DNA from: Gammaproteobacteria bacterium
GTDB lineage: Bacteria > Pseudomonadota > Gammaproteobacteria > Pseudomonadales > Halieaceae
Direction of reading: 5' to 3'
NCBI GenBank assembly: GCA_030427485.1
Contig: JAUICG010000022.1
Location: 1 to 64,000, forward strand
Length of the DNA stretch: 64,000 nucleotides
Shown here: piece after piece, positions 35,747 to 45,663 of the stretch
Numbering within the stretch: the first letter of the stretch is position 1
Layout: every line of letters starts with the position of its first letter
Made by a program: the position numbers and the translations under genes
The notes under the pieces: generated by a model
Database searches by the model: none
Told to the model about the DNA's origin: nothing
The model's input: the letters and a program-made list of their open reading frames with translations, nothing else

Positions 35747-36181
35747 ATGAAAGCGACAGTGAAATGGACGGACGGCGCGATGTTTGTCGGCGAATCCGGC
35801 AGCGGCCACACGGTCGTCATGGATGGCCCGGAAGACCTTGGCGGTCGCAATCTCGCGGCCAGGCCCATGGAGATGCTGTTGCTTGGGACTGGCGGGTGTT
35901 CGATCTACGATGTCCTCAGCATGTTGAAGAAGTCGCGCCAGCAGGTCGTGGATTGCCGCGTCGAGATGGATGCGGAGCGCGCCGACGCCGTACCGGCGGT
36001 CTTTACGCGAATCAATATGCATTTCGTGGTGACCGGTGCGGCGCTGAAGGAAAGTCACGTCAAGCGCGCGGTGGAGTTGTCGGCCGAGAAGTACTGCTCC
36101 GCCTCGATCATGCTGGGTGCGGCGGGCGTTGAAGTGACGCACAGCTACGAGATTGTCGAGTTCGCGCCAGATAACAATTAG
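35747..36181 (+). CDS. OsmC/Ohr-family peroxide-related protein
   Basis: 144 residues with MKATVKWTDGAMFVGESGSG, a GGRNLAARPMEMLLLGTGGC segment and two conserved cysteines (GGCSIYD near 49 and EKYCSASI near 107), the redox pair of OsmC/Ohr-type thiol peroxidases. Members of this subgroup (YhfA-like) lie beside crp in many gammaproteobacteria; substrate unknown. It is divergent from vfr across about 120 bp. Confidence 0.9.
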   Translation: MKATVKWTDGAMFVGESGSGHTVVMDGPEDLGGRNLAARPMEMLLLGTGGCSIYDVLSMLKKSRQQVVDCRVEMDAERADAVPAVFTRINMHFVVTGAALKESHVKRAVELSAEKYCSASIMLGAAGVEVTHSYEIVEFAPDNN

Positions 36182-36245
36182 CGATGCCAGATTACACGTC
36201 CTCACGTCTGGTCAGTTATGCCGGTATGCGTGCCTGGAGTGCGAC

Positions 36246-37046
36246 GTGAAGCGGTATGCTGGCCCGCAAGTGGTATTTCACGTGCACTTGATGAAGACCG
36301 CCGGATCCACCGTCAACGATAGCCTGATGGACTTTTATCGCCCGGTTTCCCGCTACGTGCAGGCGGAAACGATGATGGAAGCCGCTCACATGAAGGCGTC
36401 TCCGCAGTTGTTATTCAACCTGCCTGCCAAGCGCAGGGACCAGCTGCGTTATATCAGCGCACACATGCCGTTGAGCGCCGCATTTCGTTATCGCGATGAA
36501 TCCGCCCGGCCGGTGTCCATTACGCTGTTGCTGCGCGACGGATTCGAGCGCGCCGTCAGCCATCTTGTACACCTGGCCCGGCAGCTTGATTTCGCTTTCA
36601 GCTATCGGGAGCTGATGGATGACCCCGTGCTGGGTGAGTATTTCCTGTCCAATCACCAAACCCGGGCCCTGGCCACCTGCGAGTCCGCGTGGTCTGAATG
36701 GCAGCGGTGTTTTGACCGCATCCTGTTCCTGAAACTGCACCTGGAGACCCCCACGGCAAACTTTACCGTCTCTGCCGTGACAGAATCGGACCTGGCGCGC
36801 GCCATCTCGGACCTGCCAAAGCTCGATGTTCTGGGCTTGCAGAGCGAATTCGAGAACTGGTGGCGACGCTGCCACGCCCGTGTGGGTTGGCCGCTGGCGC
36901 ACAGCGCGCCCACAAACGTGGGAAGCAGGAAGCACAAGCGCGCCGCGCCGCAAATTCCCGGCAGCGTTCTGGATGAACTGCGCGAGCGCAACCGGCTCGA
37001 TGCACGTTTGTACGCGGCCGCCGGCGAACTGCTGTCCGCGCGCTAG
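36246..37046 (+). CDS. Sulfotransferase-like protein
   Basis: 266 residues. [19 protein letters not shown] (residues 9-27) is the 5'-phosphosulfate-binding loop of the HxxKTAGT type. [18 protein letters not shown] near 98-115 fits the 3'-phosphate-binding segment (R ... S). These suggest transfer of sulfate from PAPS, perhaps to a polysaccharide. The acceptor is unknown. I chose GTG 36246, which has a GGAG upstream; an in-frame ATG at 36153 would overlap osmC by 29 bp. Placement between osmC and coq7 is unusual. Its TAG lies in a CTAG shared with the coq7 stop. Confidence 0.7.
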   Translation: MKRYAGPQVVFHVHLMKTAGSTVNDSLMDFYRPVSRYVQAETMMEAAHMKASPQLLFNLPAKRRDQLRYISAHMPLSAAFRYRDESARPVSITLLLRDGFERAVSHLVHLARQLDFAFSYRELMDDPVLGEYFLSNHQTRALATCESAWSEWQRCFDRILFLKLHLETPTANFTVSAVTESDLARAISDLPKLDVLGLQSEFENWWRRCHARVGWPLAHSAPTNVGSRKHKRAAPQIPGSVLDELRERNRLDARLYAAAGELLSAR

Positions 37047-37687
37047 ATCCTGTAGCTGCTGCGGGTCATGAATCTGGAGACGGATGTCATGGCTTCTTTC
37101 GCACGCAGCGGAAATTCAGCGCCACCCGCGGCCAGCGCGTTTTCGCCGTGGCGCTGCTCGTCCACCAGCATTTGCTGCAGGATCAACTGCGACTTGCGAT
37201 CCTCGTCGGGTAACTGCCTGAGATGGTCGTGCAGGTGGCTGCAGACCTGCTCTTCGGTCGCGGCGACAAACCCGAGACTGACTTTGTCGCTGATCGCGCC
37301 GGCGATTGCGCCCATTACGAAGGACATGCCGTACCAGGCCGGATTCAGGTAGCTCGTGTGGCTGCCCAACTCGCGCAGGCGCTCCTCACACCACACCAGG
37401 TGATCGATCTCCTCCCGGGCCGCCTGCGACATCTCCTTGCGCACCGTTGGCAGCCGTGCCGTCAGCGCCTGGCCCTGGTACAGCGCCTGCGCGCAGACTT
37501 CGCCCGTGTGGTTGACGCGCATCAGGCCGGCGACGTGTTTGCGCTCCGCATCCGAGAGTTCAGTGTCGGTATGGTCCTGCGCCGGTGAGGGCCGGCTGGC
37601 GCGGTGGCCGCGGTTGGTGATCGTCCTCATCACCGAATCCGCTTCGGAGATCAGTTTGTCCAGCAGGGACAGGCGGCGCTTTCGCAT
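37043..37687 (-). CDS. coq7: 2-polyprenyl-3-methyl-6-methoxy-1,4-benzoquinone monooxygenase Coq7
   Basis: 214 residues of the Coq7/UbiF-replacing di-iron family. Ligand motifs in order are [43 protein letters not shown] and [13 protein letters not shown], giving two ExxH half-sites. It hydroxylates the ubiquinone ring at C6 at the membrane. It is the diiron alternative to flavin-dependent UbiF and is typical of Pseudomonas-type bacteria. Confidence 0.95.
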   Translation of the reverse strand: MRKRRLSLLDKLISEADSVMRTITNRGHRASRPSPAQDHTDTELSDAERKHVAGLMRVNHTGEVCAQALYQGQALTARLPTVRKEMSQAAREEIDHLVWCEERLRELGSHTSYLNPAWYGMSFVMGAIAGAISDKVSLGFVAATEEQVCSHLHDHLRQLPDEDRKSQLILQQMLVDEQRHGENALAAGGAEFPLRAKEAMTSVSRFMTRSSYRI

Positions 37688-37729
37688 AGTGGGTTCCGCA
37701 GTTCGAGTACGTGTGCCGACGGTGACTGC

Positions 37730-39013
37730 CTAACTATAGCGCGCTATAGCCCGCCAACCAATGTCCCGCCGCAGGGTCATACCCTCCCAACTGATCCTGT
37801 CCGCGGCCTGGTAGCACGCGCGCTGGGCACTCGCGATATCACTGCCCAGCGCAGTCACGCACAGCACGCGGCCGCCGCTGGTGACGATATGATCCCCGGA
37901 GCGTGCCGTGCCGGCGTGGAAGACCTTGATATCCTCCCCTTGCGCGGCCTCCAGACCGTGTATCGTCAAGCCCCTGGCATAGTCGCCCGGGTAACCGCCG
38001 GCAGCCAATACCACACCGATTGCGCAACGCTCGTCCCATATCGCCTCCGCCCGGTCGAGCGTGCCGTCCAGCGCGCTGTTGCACAGGCCCACCAGGTCCG
38101 ATTGCAAGCGCATCATGATGGGCTGGGTTTCAGGGTCGCCAAAGCGGCAGTTGTATTCAATGACCCGGGGCTGGCCGTCATCGTCGATCATCAGGCCGGC
38201 GTAGAGAAAGCCGGTGTAGTCATTGCCCTCCGCGGCCATGCCGGCCACGGTCGGCAGAATCACCTGTTCCATGATGCGCTGGTGCACCGCGGCATCGACC
38301 ACCGGGGCGGGGGAGTAGGCGCCCATGCCGCCGGTATTGGGACCGGTATCACCCTCGCCGATACGCTTGTGGTCCTGGCTGGTGGCCATCGGCAGCACGT
38401 TCGCGCCGTCTACCATCACGATAAAGCTGGCTTCCTCGCCGGCGAGGAATTCCTCGATGACCACGCGGCATCCGGCCTCGCCAAACGCGTTGCCCGACAG
38501 CATGTCGGTGACCGCCGCCTCCGCCTGGGCCAGCGTCTGTGCCACGATCACACCCTTGCCCGCGGCCAGGCCGTCGGCCTTGACCACGATCGGTGCGCCC
38601 TGCTCGCGCAGGTAGGCGAGTGCGGGTTCCAGTTCGGTGAAGTTGGCATAGCTGCCGGTGGGGATATTGTGCCGGGACAGAAAATCCTTGGTGAACGCCT
38701 TGGAGCCCTCCAGTTGCGCGGCGCCCTTGCCGGGACCGAAGCAGCGCAGCCCGCGCGCCTGGAAAAAATCGACCACGCCCTCCACCAGCGGCGTCTCCGG
38801 GCCGACAATGGTCAACCCGACATCGTGTTCCGCAGCAAAATCCGCCAGCGCCGCGAAATCCATCGCGTCGATGGCCACGTTCTCAAGCCCCGCTTCCTGC
38901 GCGGTGCCGGCGTTGCCGGGCGCGACATACACCGTGTCCACATCTGCGGATTGAGCGGCCTTCCACGCCAGCGCATGCTCGCGCCCGCCACTGCCGATAA
39001 CCAAAACGTTCAT
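37730..39013 (-). CDS. purD: Phosphoribosylamine-glycine ligase PurD
   Basis: 427 residues starting MNVLVIGSGGREHALAWKAA. ATP-grasp features include LAAGKGVIVAQTLAQAEAAV, EEFLAGEEASFIVMVDG, SQDHKRIGEGDTGPNTGGMG and EYNCRFGDPETQPIMMRL. It makes glycinamide ribonucleotide. It is the last gene of a dusB-fis-purH-purD run, separated from purH by 210 bp containing repeat C1. Confidence 0.98.
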   Translation of the reverse strand: MNVLVIGSGGREHALAWKAAQSADVDTVYVAPGNAGTAQEAGLENVAIDAMDFAALADFAAEHDVGLTIVGPETPLVEGVVDFFQARGLRCFGPGKGAAQLEGSKAFTKDFLSRHNIPTGSYANFTELEPALAYLREQGAPIVVKADGLAAGKGVIVAQTLAQAEAAVTDMLSGNAFGEAGCRVVIEEFLAGEEASFIVMVDGANVLPMATSQDHKRIGEGDTGPNTGGMGAYSPAPVVDAAVHQRIMEQVILPTVAGMAAEGNDYTGFLYAGLMIDDDGQPRVIEYNCRFGDPETQPIMMRLQSDLVGLCNSALDGTLDRAEAIWDERCAIGVVLAAGGYPGDYARGLTIHGLEAAQGEDIKVFHAGTARSGDHIVTSGGRVLCVTALGSDIASAQRACYQAADRISWEGMTLRRDIGWRAIARYS

Positions 39014-39084
39014 GCTATTCCTCTAAGACGAATAAGGCTCATAAAAAGCTCAAGGATGGTGAGGAGGCCGATGCGCGTCTGTGG

Positions 39085-39171
39085 CCCGTCGGGACCGTGC
39101 GAGGCAGGACGCCGGGGGCGGCCATCCGCAGCCCGAGCCCCCATGGACGGGTTTACGGCGTGTCACGGCGG
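39085..39171 (+). repeat. Family C repeat, copy C1 (degenerate arms)
   Basis: The centre contains GGC-AGGAC-GCC and CCC-C-ATGGAC-GGG hairpins, then TTTACGGCGTGTC, as in C2. The arms are weak (CCGTCGGGAC against GTCACGGCGG, 8 of 10 pairs), unlike the long arms of C2 and C3, so this looks like a decayed copy. It lies between purH and purD on the strand opposite to their transcription. Confidence 0.75.
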
Positions 39172-39222
39172 ACCATAGCCAGTCAACAGCCGGGCACTCA
39201 GTTGGATTGACTGCCATTACTT

Positions 39223-40797
39223 CTAGTGTCGGAAATGACGCATGCCGGTAAACACCATCGCCATGCCGTGCTCATCCGCCGCCGCGATCACCTCTTCGTC
39301 GCGAATCGATCCACCCGGCTGGATCACCGCCGCAATCCCGGACGCGCCGGCGTTGTCTATGCCGTCGCGGAACGGAAAGAACGCATCGGAGGCCATCACC
39401 GAACCCTTCACGGCGAGCCCCGCGTGTTCCGCCTTGATGGCGGCGATACGGGCGGAATTGATGCGGCTCATCTGGCCGGCGCCGACACCGACGGTCTGGC
39501 CGTTGGCGGCGTAGACTATCGCGTTGGATTTCACGAACTTGGCCACTTTCCAGGCAAACAACAGATCCTGCCACTGCTGCTCCGTGGGCTGCAGTTTGCT
39601 GACCACGCGCAAATCCTCCCGGCCAATCATGCCGAGATCGCGGTCCTGTACCAACAGTCCGCCGTTGACCCGCTTGTAGTCGAGCGCAGGCGCGCTGGTG
39701 CTCCACTCGCCGCAGGCCAGCAGTCGAACATTCTTCTTGTCCGCTACCAGCTTCGCCGCCTCCTCGCTGACGCTGGGGGCGATAATGACCTCCACGAACT
39801 GCCGCTCAACGATACTCGCGGCCGTGGCCGCGTCCAGTTCGCGGTTGAACGCGATAATCCCGCCAAATGCGGATTCCGTATCAGTGGCAAAAGCCAGGTC
39901 ATAGGCCTGGCTGATGTTCCCGGCAACCGCCACGCCGCAGGGGTTGGCGTGTTTCACGATCACGCAGGCCGGCTCGGCGAAGTTCTTGACGCACTCCAGC
40001 GCGGCGTCGGTATCGGCGACATTGTTGTAGGACAGTTCCTTGCCCTGCAGCTGGCGTGCGGTGGCGATGCCGGCTTCGGCCGGATTGGCTTCCACGTAGA
40101 ACGCGGCCTGCTGGTGCGGGTTCTCGCCGTAGCGCATCTCCTGCGCCTTGTGAAACTGCGTGTTGAACGTGCGCGGGAATCGGGGCGAGCCGCCGGGTAC
40201 CAGCGTGCCGAAGTGATTGGCGATGGCGCCATCGTAGGCGGCGGTGTGTTCATAGGCCTTGATGGCGAGGTCAAAGCGGGTCGCCAGCGAGGTGCTGCCG
40301 TCATTGGCGCGCATTTCGTCGAGGATGTCGCTGTAGTCGGAGGCGTTCACCACGATGTTGACGAAGCGGTGGTTCTTGGCCGCCGCGCGCACCATCGTGG
40401 GGCCGCCGATGTCGATATTCTCGATGGCGTCCTCCAGGGTGCAATCGGGTTTGGCGACGGTCGCCGCAAAGGGATACAGATTGACCACGACCATGTCGAT
40501 GGGCGCAATACCGTGCTCCGCCATCACGCTGTCATCCTGCCCCCTGCGGCCCAGGATGCCGCCGTGCACTTTCGGGTGCAGGGTTTTGACGCGGCCATCC
40601 ATCATTTCCGGAAAACCGGTGTAGTCCGCCACCTCGGTGACAGCCAGCCCGGCATCGCGCAGCAGGCGATAGGTGCCGCCGGTCGACAGCAGTTCCACTC
40701 CGAGTCCGCACAGTGCAGCGGCGAACTCCGCAATACCCGATTTGTCAGAGACGCTGATCAGGGCGCGTCTGACCTTCACGAGTTCGTTTCCACTCAT
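39223..40797 (-). CDS. purH: Bifunctional AICAR formyltransferase/IMP cyclohydrolase PurH
   Basis: 524 residues. The N-terminal MGS-like IMP cyclohydrolase domain has [35 protein letters not shown] and [17 protein letters not shown]. The AICAR transformylase domain has the catalytic [13 protein letters not shown] and a C-terminal [17 protein letters not shown] ... [11 protein letters not shown]. It performs the last two steps to IMP. It starts 7 bp after fis on the same strand. Confidence 0.98.
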   Translation of the reverse strand: MSGNELVKVRRALISVSDKSGIAEFAAALCGLGVELLSTGGTYRLLRDAGLAVTEVADYTGFPEMMDGRVKTLHPKVHGGILGRRGQDDSVMAEHGIAPIDMVVVNLYPFAATVAKPDCTLEDAIENIDIGGPTMVRAAAKNHRFVNIVVNASDYSDILDEMRANDGSTSLATRFDLAIKAYEHTAAYDGAIANHFGTLVPGGSPRFPRTFNTQFHKAQEMRYGENPHQQAAFYVEANPAEAGIATARQLQGKELSYNNVADTDAALECVKNFAEPACVIVKHANPCGVAVAGNISQAYDLAFATDTESAFGGIIAFNRELDAATAASIVERQFVEVIIAPSVSEEAAKLVADKKNVRLLACGEWSTSAPALDYKRVNGGLLVQDRDLGMIGREDLRVVSKLQPTEQQWQDLLFAWKVAKFVKSNAIVYAANGQTVGVGAGQMSRINSARIAAIKAEHAGLAVKGSVMASDAFFPFRDGIDNAGASGIAAVIQPGGSIRDEEVIAAADEHGMAMVFTGMRHFRH

Positions 40798-40804
40798 AGC
40801 GATG

Positions 40805-41134
40805 TCAGTCCTGGTTCCGGTCGGAGATAAGGTCGTACTGCTTCAGTTTCTTGCGCAGCGTGCCGCGGTTCAGGCCCAGCATGATCGACGCGCGGGTCTG
40901 GTTGTTGCGGGTGTACGCCATGATTTCCGCCAGCAGGGGTGCTTCGACTTCCGCGAGGACCATCTGGTATACGTCGCTGGACAGTTGCCCGTCCAACTGC
41001 TCCAGGTACTCGCGCACTGCCGTGGTCACGGCCTCGCGCAGACTGCTGGACTGGTGCGCGGTTGCCGCGGAAATGTCATTGGCGGCGCTCAGTTCTCCCG
41101 CCGTCGTGTGTTGTAGGGAATCGGCCCTGATCAT
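40805..41134 (-). CDS. fis: Nucleoid-associated regulator Fis
   Basis: 109 residues. The C-terminal two thirds match Fis: [38 protein letters not shown] and the helix-turn-helix [29 protein letters not shown]. The N-terminal 30 residues are Ala/Thr/Ser-rich and variable. Fis bends DNA and activates stable-RNA promoters. The gene overlaps dusB by 4 nt, the conserved dusB-fis arrangement. Confidence 0.96.
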   Translation of the reverse strand: MIRADSLQHTTAGELSAANDISAATAHQSSSLREAVTTAVREYLEQLDGQLSSDVYQMVLAEVEAPLLAEIMAYTRNNQTRASIMLGLNRGTLRKKLKQYDLISDRNQD

Positions 41135-42117
41135 GCTGCTAGTTCCTTATTGAATTCGGTTTGTGACAGCTGGAGTATGAAGTGTAGCTGTTCCTGGGGA
41201 TGTGCAAGTCGATTGAACAGTTTTCGTTGCGCCAGTGCTCCGGTGCCGGCACCCAGGTACCAGCCGACGTGCTTGCGGGCGATGCGCACGCCCATGAAGT
41301 CGCCGTAAAACCGGTGCAGCTGCGCGACGTGGCGGTGGATAATCGCCAACTGCGCATCGTGCCCGGGGGCCGCCGGTGTCACGCCGGTTTCGAGGTGTGC
41401 GGCGATTTGTCCGCACAGCCAGGGCCTGCCCTGGGCCGCCCGGCCGATCATCACGCCGGCCGCGCCGGTGTGGGCGATCACGGCGGCCGCCTTCTGCGGG
41501 GAGTCGATATCGCCGTTGGCAAATACCGGCATCGAGGTACCCTCGACAATCCGTGCGATCGTGTCGTATTCCGCCTGCCCGCCGAAAGCGCACGCCCGGG
41601 TGCGGCCGTGCACCGCCAGTGCCGCCACCCCGGCATCCTCGGCAATGCGCGCGATTACTGGGCCGTTCCTCCGTGCGGGCGAGCTGCCCGTGCGAATCTT
41701 CAGCGTGACCGGTACATCCACCGCGGCGACGACGGCGCGCAGAATGGACTCCACCAGTGCCTCGTCAGCCAGCAGCGCGGACCCCGCCGCTTTGCGGCAC
41801 ACTTTTTTTGCCGGGCATCCCATGTTGATGTCGATAATCTGGGCGCCGCGCGCGACGTTGTACTGCGCGGCCGCGGCCATCTCCTGTGGGTCGCTGCCGG
41901 CGATCTGTACCGAGCGCGGTGCGATCTCCCCGTCGTGCTGGCTGCGCCACTGCGTCTTCGCTGAATCGCGCAGGCGCGGGTTGGCGCTGATCATTTCCGA
42001 CACCACCAGTCCGGCGCCGAACTCCGAACACAGTCGGCGAAACGGCAAATCGGAAACACCCGCCATCGGCGCCAGGGCGACGCGATTGGGCAAGGTGTAC
42101 GGTCCGATACTCAGCAT
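41131..42117 (-). CDS. dusB: tRNA-dihydrouridine synthase DusB
   Basis: 328 residues, an FMN TIM barrel plus C-terminal helical domain: [40 protein letters not shown] (catalytic Cys in the CPAKKVC motif), [27 protein letters not shown] and [14 protein letters not shown]. It reduces uridine in the tRNA D-loop. It is the proximal gene of dusB-fis-purH-purD; a 100-bp gap separates it from prmA. Confidence 0.96.
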   Translation of the reverse strand: MLSIGPYTLPNRVALAPMAGVSDLPFRRLCSEFGAGLVVSEMISANPRLRDSAKTQWRSQHDGEIAPRSVQIAGSDPQEMAAAAQYNVARGAQIIDINMGCPAKKVCRKAAGSALLADEALVESILRAVVAAVDVPVTLKIRTGSSPARRNGPVIARIAEDAGVAALAVHGRTRACAFGGQAEYDTIARIVEGTSMPVFANGDIDSPQKAAAVIAHTGAAGVMIGRAAQGRPWLCGQIAAHLETGVTPAAPGHDAQLAIIHRHVAQLHRFYGDFMGVRIARKHVGWYLGAGTGALAQRKLFNRLAHPQEQLHFILQLSQTEFNKELAA

Positions 42118-42216
42118 TGAATCTCGTCGTGAAAGAGGCGGTGAAAAAGAGGCCGTATGATACTCGCTTGCGCGAAGGGGGGAAAGGAAAGAGACAAAAA
42201 AATGCGGTGACTCGTG

Positions 42217-43110
42217 CTAGCTGGCAGGAAGCGTTCCGCGCAGACAGACCCAGCCGTCCCGCTCCCCGACGATCGCAATGGACAGTCGATCGGCGTAGTG
42301 GTCGCACAGCGCCTGCGCCTGGTTTTGCAGCAGGCCGGAGAGCAGCAGCGTGCCGCCGGGTCGCAAGTAATTTACCAGCGTTGCGGAGAGTTCCATCAGG
42401 GGGCCGGCGAGGATATTTGCAATCACCAGCTCCGCCTGCCGCGCCCAGTGCCGCTGATCGACGCCTTCCGGCAGCACCACCGTCAGTTGCTCCCCCGCGA
42501 TGTGATTGCGCGTGGCGTTATCACGGCAGGCAGCCAGCGCCTGGGGGTCGTTGTCGACGCACAGTGCGCGTGCGGCGCCCAGCTTCAGGCCGGCGACCGC
42601 AAGGATGCCGGAGCCGCAGCCGTAATCGACGATGGTCTGGCCATCCAGCGACATGCCGGCCAGCTGCGCAAGGCACAGCGCGGTGGTGGGATGGGTGCCG
42701 GTGCCGAAGGCGAGCCCGGGGTCCAGCATCAGGTTCACGGCATCCGGGTCTGGCGGCTCCAGCCAGCTGGGGCACACCCACAGGCGCGCGCCAAACTGCA
42801 TCGGCTGGTAATGTTGCATCCACTCGCGCTCCCAGTCCTTGTCTTCCAGGATCTCGACGCGGGTGTTGCCGGTTTGCAGCAGGTGTTCGGGAAGGTCGCG
42901 CAGTACCCGCGCCATGTCGGTATCTGCGGGGTAGAGTCCGGTGATGCGTGTCAGGTTCCACAGCGGCGTTTCACCCACGCCGGGCTCCAGCAGGGGTTGA
43001 TCGGCGTTGTCCTCCAGGGTGACAGCCACGGCGCCGCCCGCGAGCAGGGCGTCTTCCCACTCGGCGATTTCCGCGCGCCGCGCGTCCGCCCGCAGTTGCA
43101 GCCACGTCAT
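42217..43110 (-). CDS. prmA: Ribosomal protein L11 methyltransferase PrmA
   Basis: 297 residues with an N-terminal substrate domain and a SAM-dependent methyltransferase: MLDPGLAFGTGTHPTTALCL, IVDYGCGSGILAVAGLKLGA, CVDNDPQALAACRDNATRN and LVIANILAGPLMELS. It trimethylates L11. It lies 42 bp after accC in the aroQ-accB-accC-prmA order. Confidence 0.96.
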   Translation of the reverse strand: MTWLQLRADARRAEIAEWEDALLAGGAVAVTLEDNADQPLLEPGVGETPLWNLTRITGLYPADTDMARVLRDLPEHLLQTGNTRVEILEDKDWEREWMQHYQPMQFGARLWVCPSWLEPPDPDAVNLMLDPGLAFGTGTHPTTALCLAQLAGMSLDGQTIVDYGCGSGILAVAGLKLGAARALCVDNDPQALAACRDNATRNHIAGEQLTVVLPEGVDQRHWARQAELVIANILAGPLMELSATLVNYLRPGGTLLLSGLLQNQAQALCDHYADRLSIAIVGERDGWVCLRGTLPAS

Positions 43111-43152
43111 TGCGGTGACTGCCGGGGCGGGTATTGCGCAGCGACCGCCGCG

Positions 43153-44499
43153 CTACTCTTGCAGGCGTTTTTCGAGATAGTGAATACTCACGCCGCCTTT
43201 CTGGAACTCGGGGTCGCGCGTCAGTTCCCGGTGCAGTTGCGTGTTGGTGCGGATGCCTTCCACCACCAACTCGTCCAGCGCCAGGCGCATTTTGGCCAGC
43301 GCAATGGTGCGGTCCTCGCCGTAGCAGATGATTTTGGCAATCAGTGAGTCGTAGTAGGGCGGCACGGTGTAGCCGTCATACAGGTGCGAGTCGACGCGCA
43401 CGCCCAGGCCGCCGGGCGCGTGAAAAGTGGTGACCTTGCCCGGGGAGGGCAGGAAGGTCCTGGGGTCCTCGGCATTGATGCGGCACTCAAACGCATGCCC
43501 GCGAAACGCGATGTCGCTTTGCGCCACGGACAGCGGCAGCCCGCTGGCGATACGCAGTTGTTCCTTGACGATGTCGAACCCCGTGATCATTTCAGTTACC
43601 GGGTGTTCCACCTGCACGCGGGTGTTCATCTCGATAAAGTAAAACCCGCCGTCCTCGTACAGGAACTCGAAGGTCCCGGCGCCGCGGTAGCCGAGGTCGA
43701 TGCAGGCCTTGATACAGGAATCGGCGACCGCATCGCGCACATCCTGCGGGATGCCGGGTGCGGGAGCTTCCTCCAGGACTTTCTGGTGGCGGCGTTGCAG
43801 GGAGCAGTCGCGGTCGCCGAGATGGATCGCGTTACCCTGGCCATCGGCCAGTACCTGTATTTCCACATGGCGGGGCCGTTGCAGAAACTTTTCCAGGTAG
43901 ACGACGTCGGAGCCGAACGCCGCGGCCGCCTCGGACCGCGTTACCTTGATCGAACTGAGCAGTTCATCTTCCTCGTGCACGACGCGCATGCCGCGTCCGC
44001 CGCCGCCAGCGGCCGCCTTGACAATAACGGGGTAACCGATACGGCGGGCTATCGCCAGCGTCTGCTCGTCGTCCGCGGTGATCGGCCCGTCGGAGCCGGG
44101 CACCGTGGGAACGCCGGCGTCCTTCATTGCCTGGATCGCGGACACCTTGTCACCCATCAGGCGGATGGTGTCGGCGGTGGGACCGATGAAAATGAAACCG
44201 CTTTTTTCCACCTGGTCGGCAAAATCGGCATTCTCGGCCAGGAAGCCGTAACCGGGGTGGATCGCGGTGGTCCGGGTAACTTCTGCGGCGCTGATTATCG
44301 CCGGCACATTGAGGTAGCTGTCGACGGATGGGGCGGGGCCGATACAGACGGCCTCATCCGCCAGCAGCACATGCTTGAGTTCGCGGTCTGCCTTGGAGTG
44401 TACGGCAACGGTCGGGATATCCAGCTCCTTGCAGGCCCGCAGCACGCGCAGCGCTATCTCACCGCGATTGGCGATGAGTACTTTTTCTAGAATGGGCAT
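43153..44499 (-). CDS. accC: Biotin carboxylase subunit of acetyl-CoA carboxylase
   Basis: 448 residues: [20 protein letters not shown], the ATP-grasp domain with [20 protein letters not shown] and [17 protein letters not shown] (glycine-rich lid), then [19 protein letters not shown] with catalytic residues and a C-terminal biotin carboxylase domain. It carboxylates biotin on AccB, the first step of fatty-acid synthesis. It starts 36 bp after accB. Confidence 0.98.
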   Translation of the reverse strand: MPILEKVLIANRGEIALRVLRACKELDIPTVAVHSKADRELKHVLLADEAVCIGPAPSVDSYLNVPAIISAAEVTRTTAIHPGYGFLAENADFADQVEKSGFIFIGPTADTIRLMGDKVSAIQAMKDAGVPTVPGSDGPITADDEQTLAIARRIGYPVIVKAAAGGGGRGMRVVHEEDELLSSIKVTRSEAAAAFGSDVVYLEKFLQRPRHVEIQVLADGQGNAIHLGDRDCSLQRRHQKVLEEAPAPGIPQDVRDAVADSCIKACIDLGYRGAGTFEFLYEDGGFYFIEMNTRVQVEHPVTEMITGFDIVKEQLRIASGLPLSVAQSDIAFRGHAFECRINAEDPRTFLPSPGKVTTFHAPGGLGVRVDSHLYDGYTVPPYYDSLIAKIICYGEDRTIALAKMRLALDELVVEGIRTNTQLHRELTRDPEFQKGGVSIHYLEKRLQE

Positions 44500-44535
44500 G
44501 CGGTGATCCTCGGTTCGTCTCGGGCTGAACTGCGC

Positions 44536-45000
44536 TTACACAATGGAGAACAGCGGCTGGTCAAATTCGACCGCTTGCCCATTCTCAACCAGGATGGCGC
44601 CGATCTTGCCGGACTTGTCGGCCTCGATCTGGTTCATCATTTTCATCGCTTCCACGATGCAGATGACGTCGCCGACATTGACCGCCTGCCCCACTTCCAC
44701 AAACGGCGGAGAACTGGGCGAGGGAGAGCGGTAAAAAGTGCCGACCATCGGTGAGTTGACCTGGTGTCCGACGGGGCTCGGCGCCGCCGGCGGCGCGGCC
44801 GGCTCGGCAGCGGGCGCCGGCGCCGGTGCCGGCGCTGCCGGGGGCGCGGCGTAAACGGGTGCCGCCTGGCTGGCCATCGACAGCGCTGCGGCGCTATTGC
44901 GGCTGATGCGAACGGACTCCTCGCCCTCCCTGATTTCGATTTCGTCGATGTTGGACTCTTCCAGCAATTCGATCAGTTTTTTTACCTTGCGAATGTCCAT
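44536..45000 (-). CDS. accB: Biotin carboxyl carrier protein AccB
   Basis: 154 residues. The N-terminal helix ([20 protein letters not shown]) is followed by an Ala/Pro-rich flexible linker at about 45-80 and the biotinyl domain with [20 protein letters not shown], where the Lys of the EAMKM motif carries biotin. It shuttles carboxybiotin between AccC and the transferase AccAD. In E. coli the accBC operon is autoregulated by AccB; no site is recognised here. Confidence 0.97.
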   Translation of the reverse strand: MDIRKVKKLIELLEESNIDEIEIREGEESVRISRNSAAALSMASQAAPVYAAPPAAPAPAPAPAAEPAAPPAAPSPVGHQVNSPMVGTFYRSPSPSSPPFVEVGQAVNVGDVICIVEAMKMMNQIEADKSGKIGAILVENGQAVEFDQPLFSIV

Positions 45001-45022
45001 AGTGCGGTCTCGTTAAGAATGA

Positions 45023-45466
45023 TTACGGTTGTTCCAACTGGTTGAGCGCGGCTTGCAGGCCCAACTCATAGCCCTGTGCCCCCAGTCCACAAATCACACC
45101 CCGCGCCAGGTCGGAAAAATAGGAGCGCTGCCGGAAGTCTTCCCTGGCATGGGTGTTGGACAGGTGAATTTCAATAAACGGAATGCCCACTGCGGCGAAC
45201 GCGTCACGCAGCGCGACACTGGTGTGGGTGAAGGCGGCGGGATTGATCAGGATGAAATCGACGCCATCGCGTCGCGCGGCCTGCACGCGTGCCACCAGTT
45301 CGTGCTCCGCGTTGCTTTGCAGGTGCAGCAGTTGATGTCCCCGCGCCTGCGCGAGCTGCGCCAGGTGCTGATTGATGTCGGCCAGGGTGGTGCTTCCGTA
45401 GATGTGGGGCTCGCGCTCTCCCAGCAGATTGAGGTTGGGGCCGTGTAATACAAGAATGGTCGCCAA
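45023..45466 (-). CDS. aroQ: Type II 3-dehydroquinate dehydratase AroQ
   Basis: 147 residues: [20 protein letters not shown] (catalytic Tyr and substrate-binding loop), [40 protein letters not shown] and [20 protein letters not shown]. It dehydrates dehydroquinate in the shikimate pathway. The start is TTG, with a GGGGAG upstream. It heads the aroQ-accB-accC-prmA run and has a promoter about 100 bp upstream. Confidence 0.96.
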   Translation of the reverse strand: MATILVLHGPNLNLLGEREPHIYGSTTLADINQHLAQLAQARGHQLLHLQSNAEHELVARVQAARRDGVDFILINPAAFTHTSVALRDAFAAVGIPFIEIHLSNTHAREDFRQRSYFSDLARGVICGLGAQGYELGLQAALNQLEQP

Positions 45467-45563
45467 TTGGATGGCACTCCCCGCTGGTGCACGATGAGCC
45501 CGAATTCTCGCTGAAATATGCGGAGCTGTCCACGACTATCCATCAGTTTGTGAATTTTGGCTG

Positions 45564-45594
45564 ATTATAGCGGCTTTATTGCAGAAGTTAGCAA
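45564..45594 (-). promoter_or_regulatory. aroQ-accBC promoter
   Basis: On the minus strand a perfect TATAAT (45564-45569) is preceded by TTGCTA (45589-45594) at 19 bp, a slightly long spacer. The start codon lies about 90 bp downstream. The 45467-45663 gap holds nothing else recognised. Confidence 0.55.
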
Positions 45595-45663
45595 GATTTA
45601 GGCGTTGCCGGGCAGTGCCGGATCGAGGTGTGGGTGGGTCGGCGTCGTGTTGCTAAAATTGCG

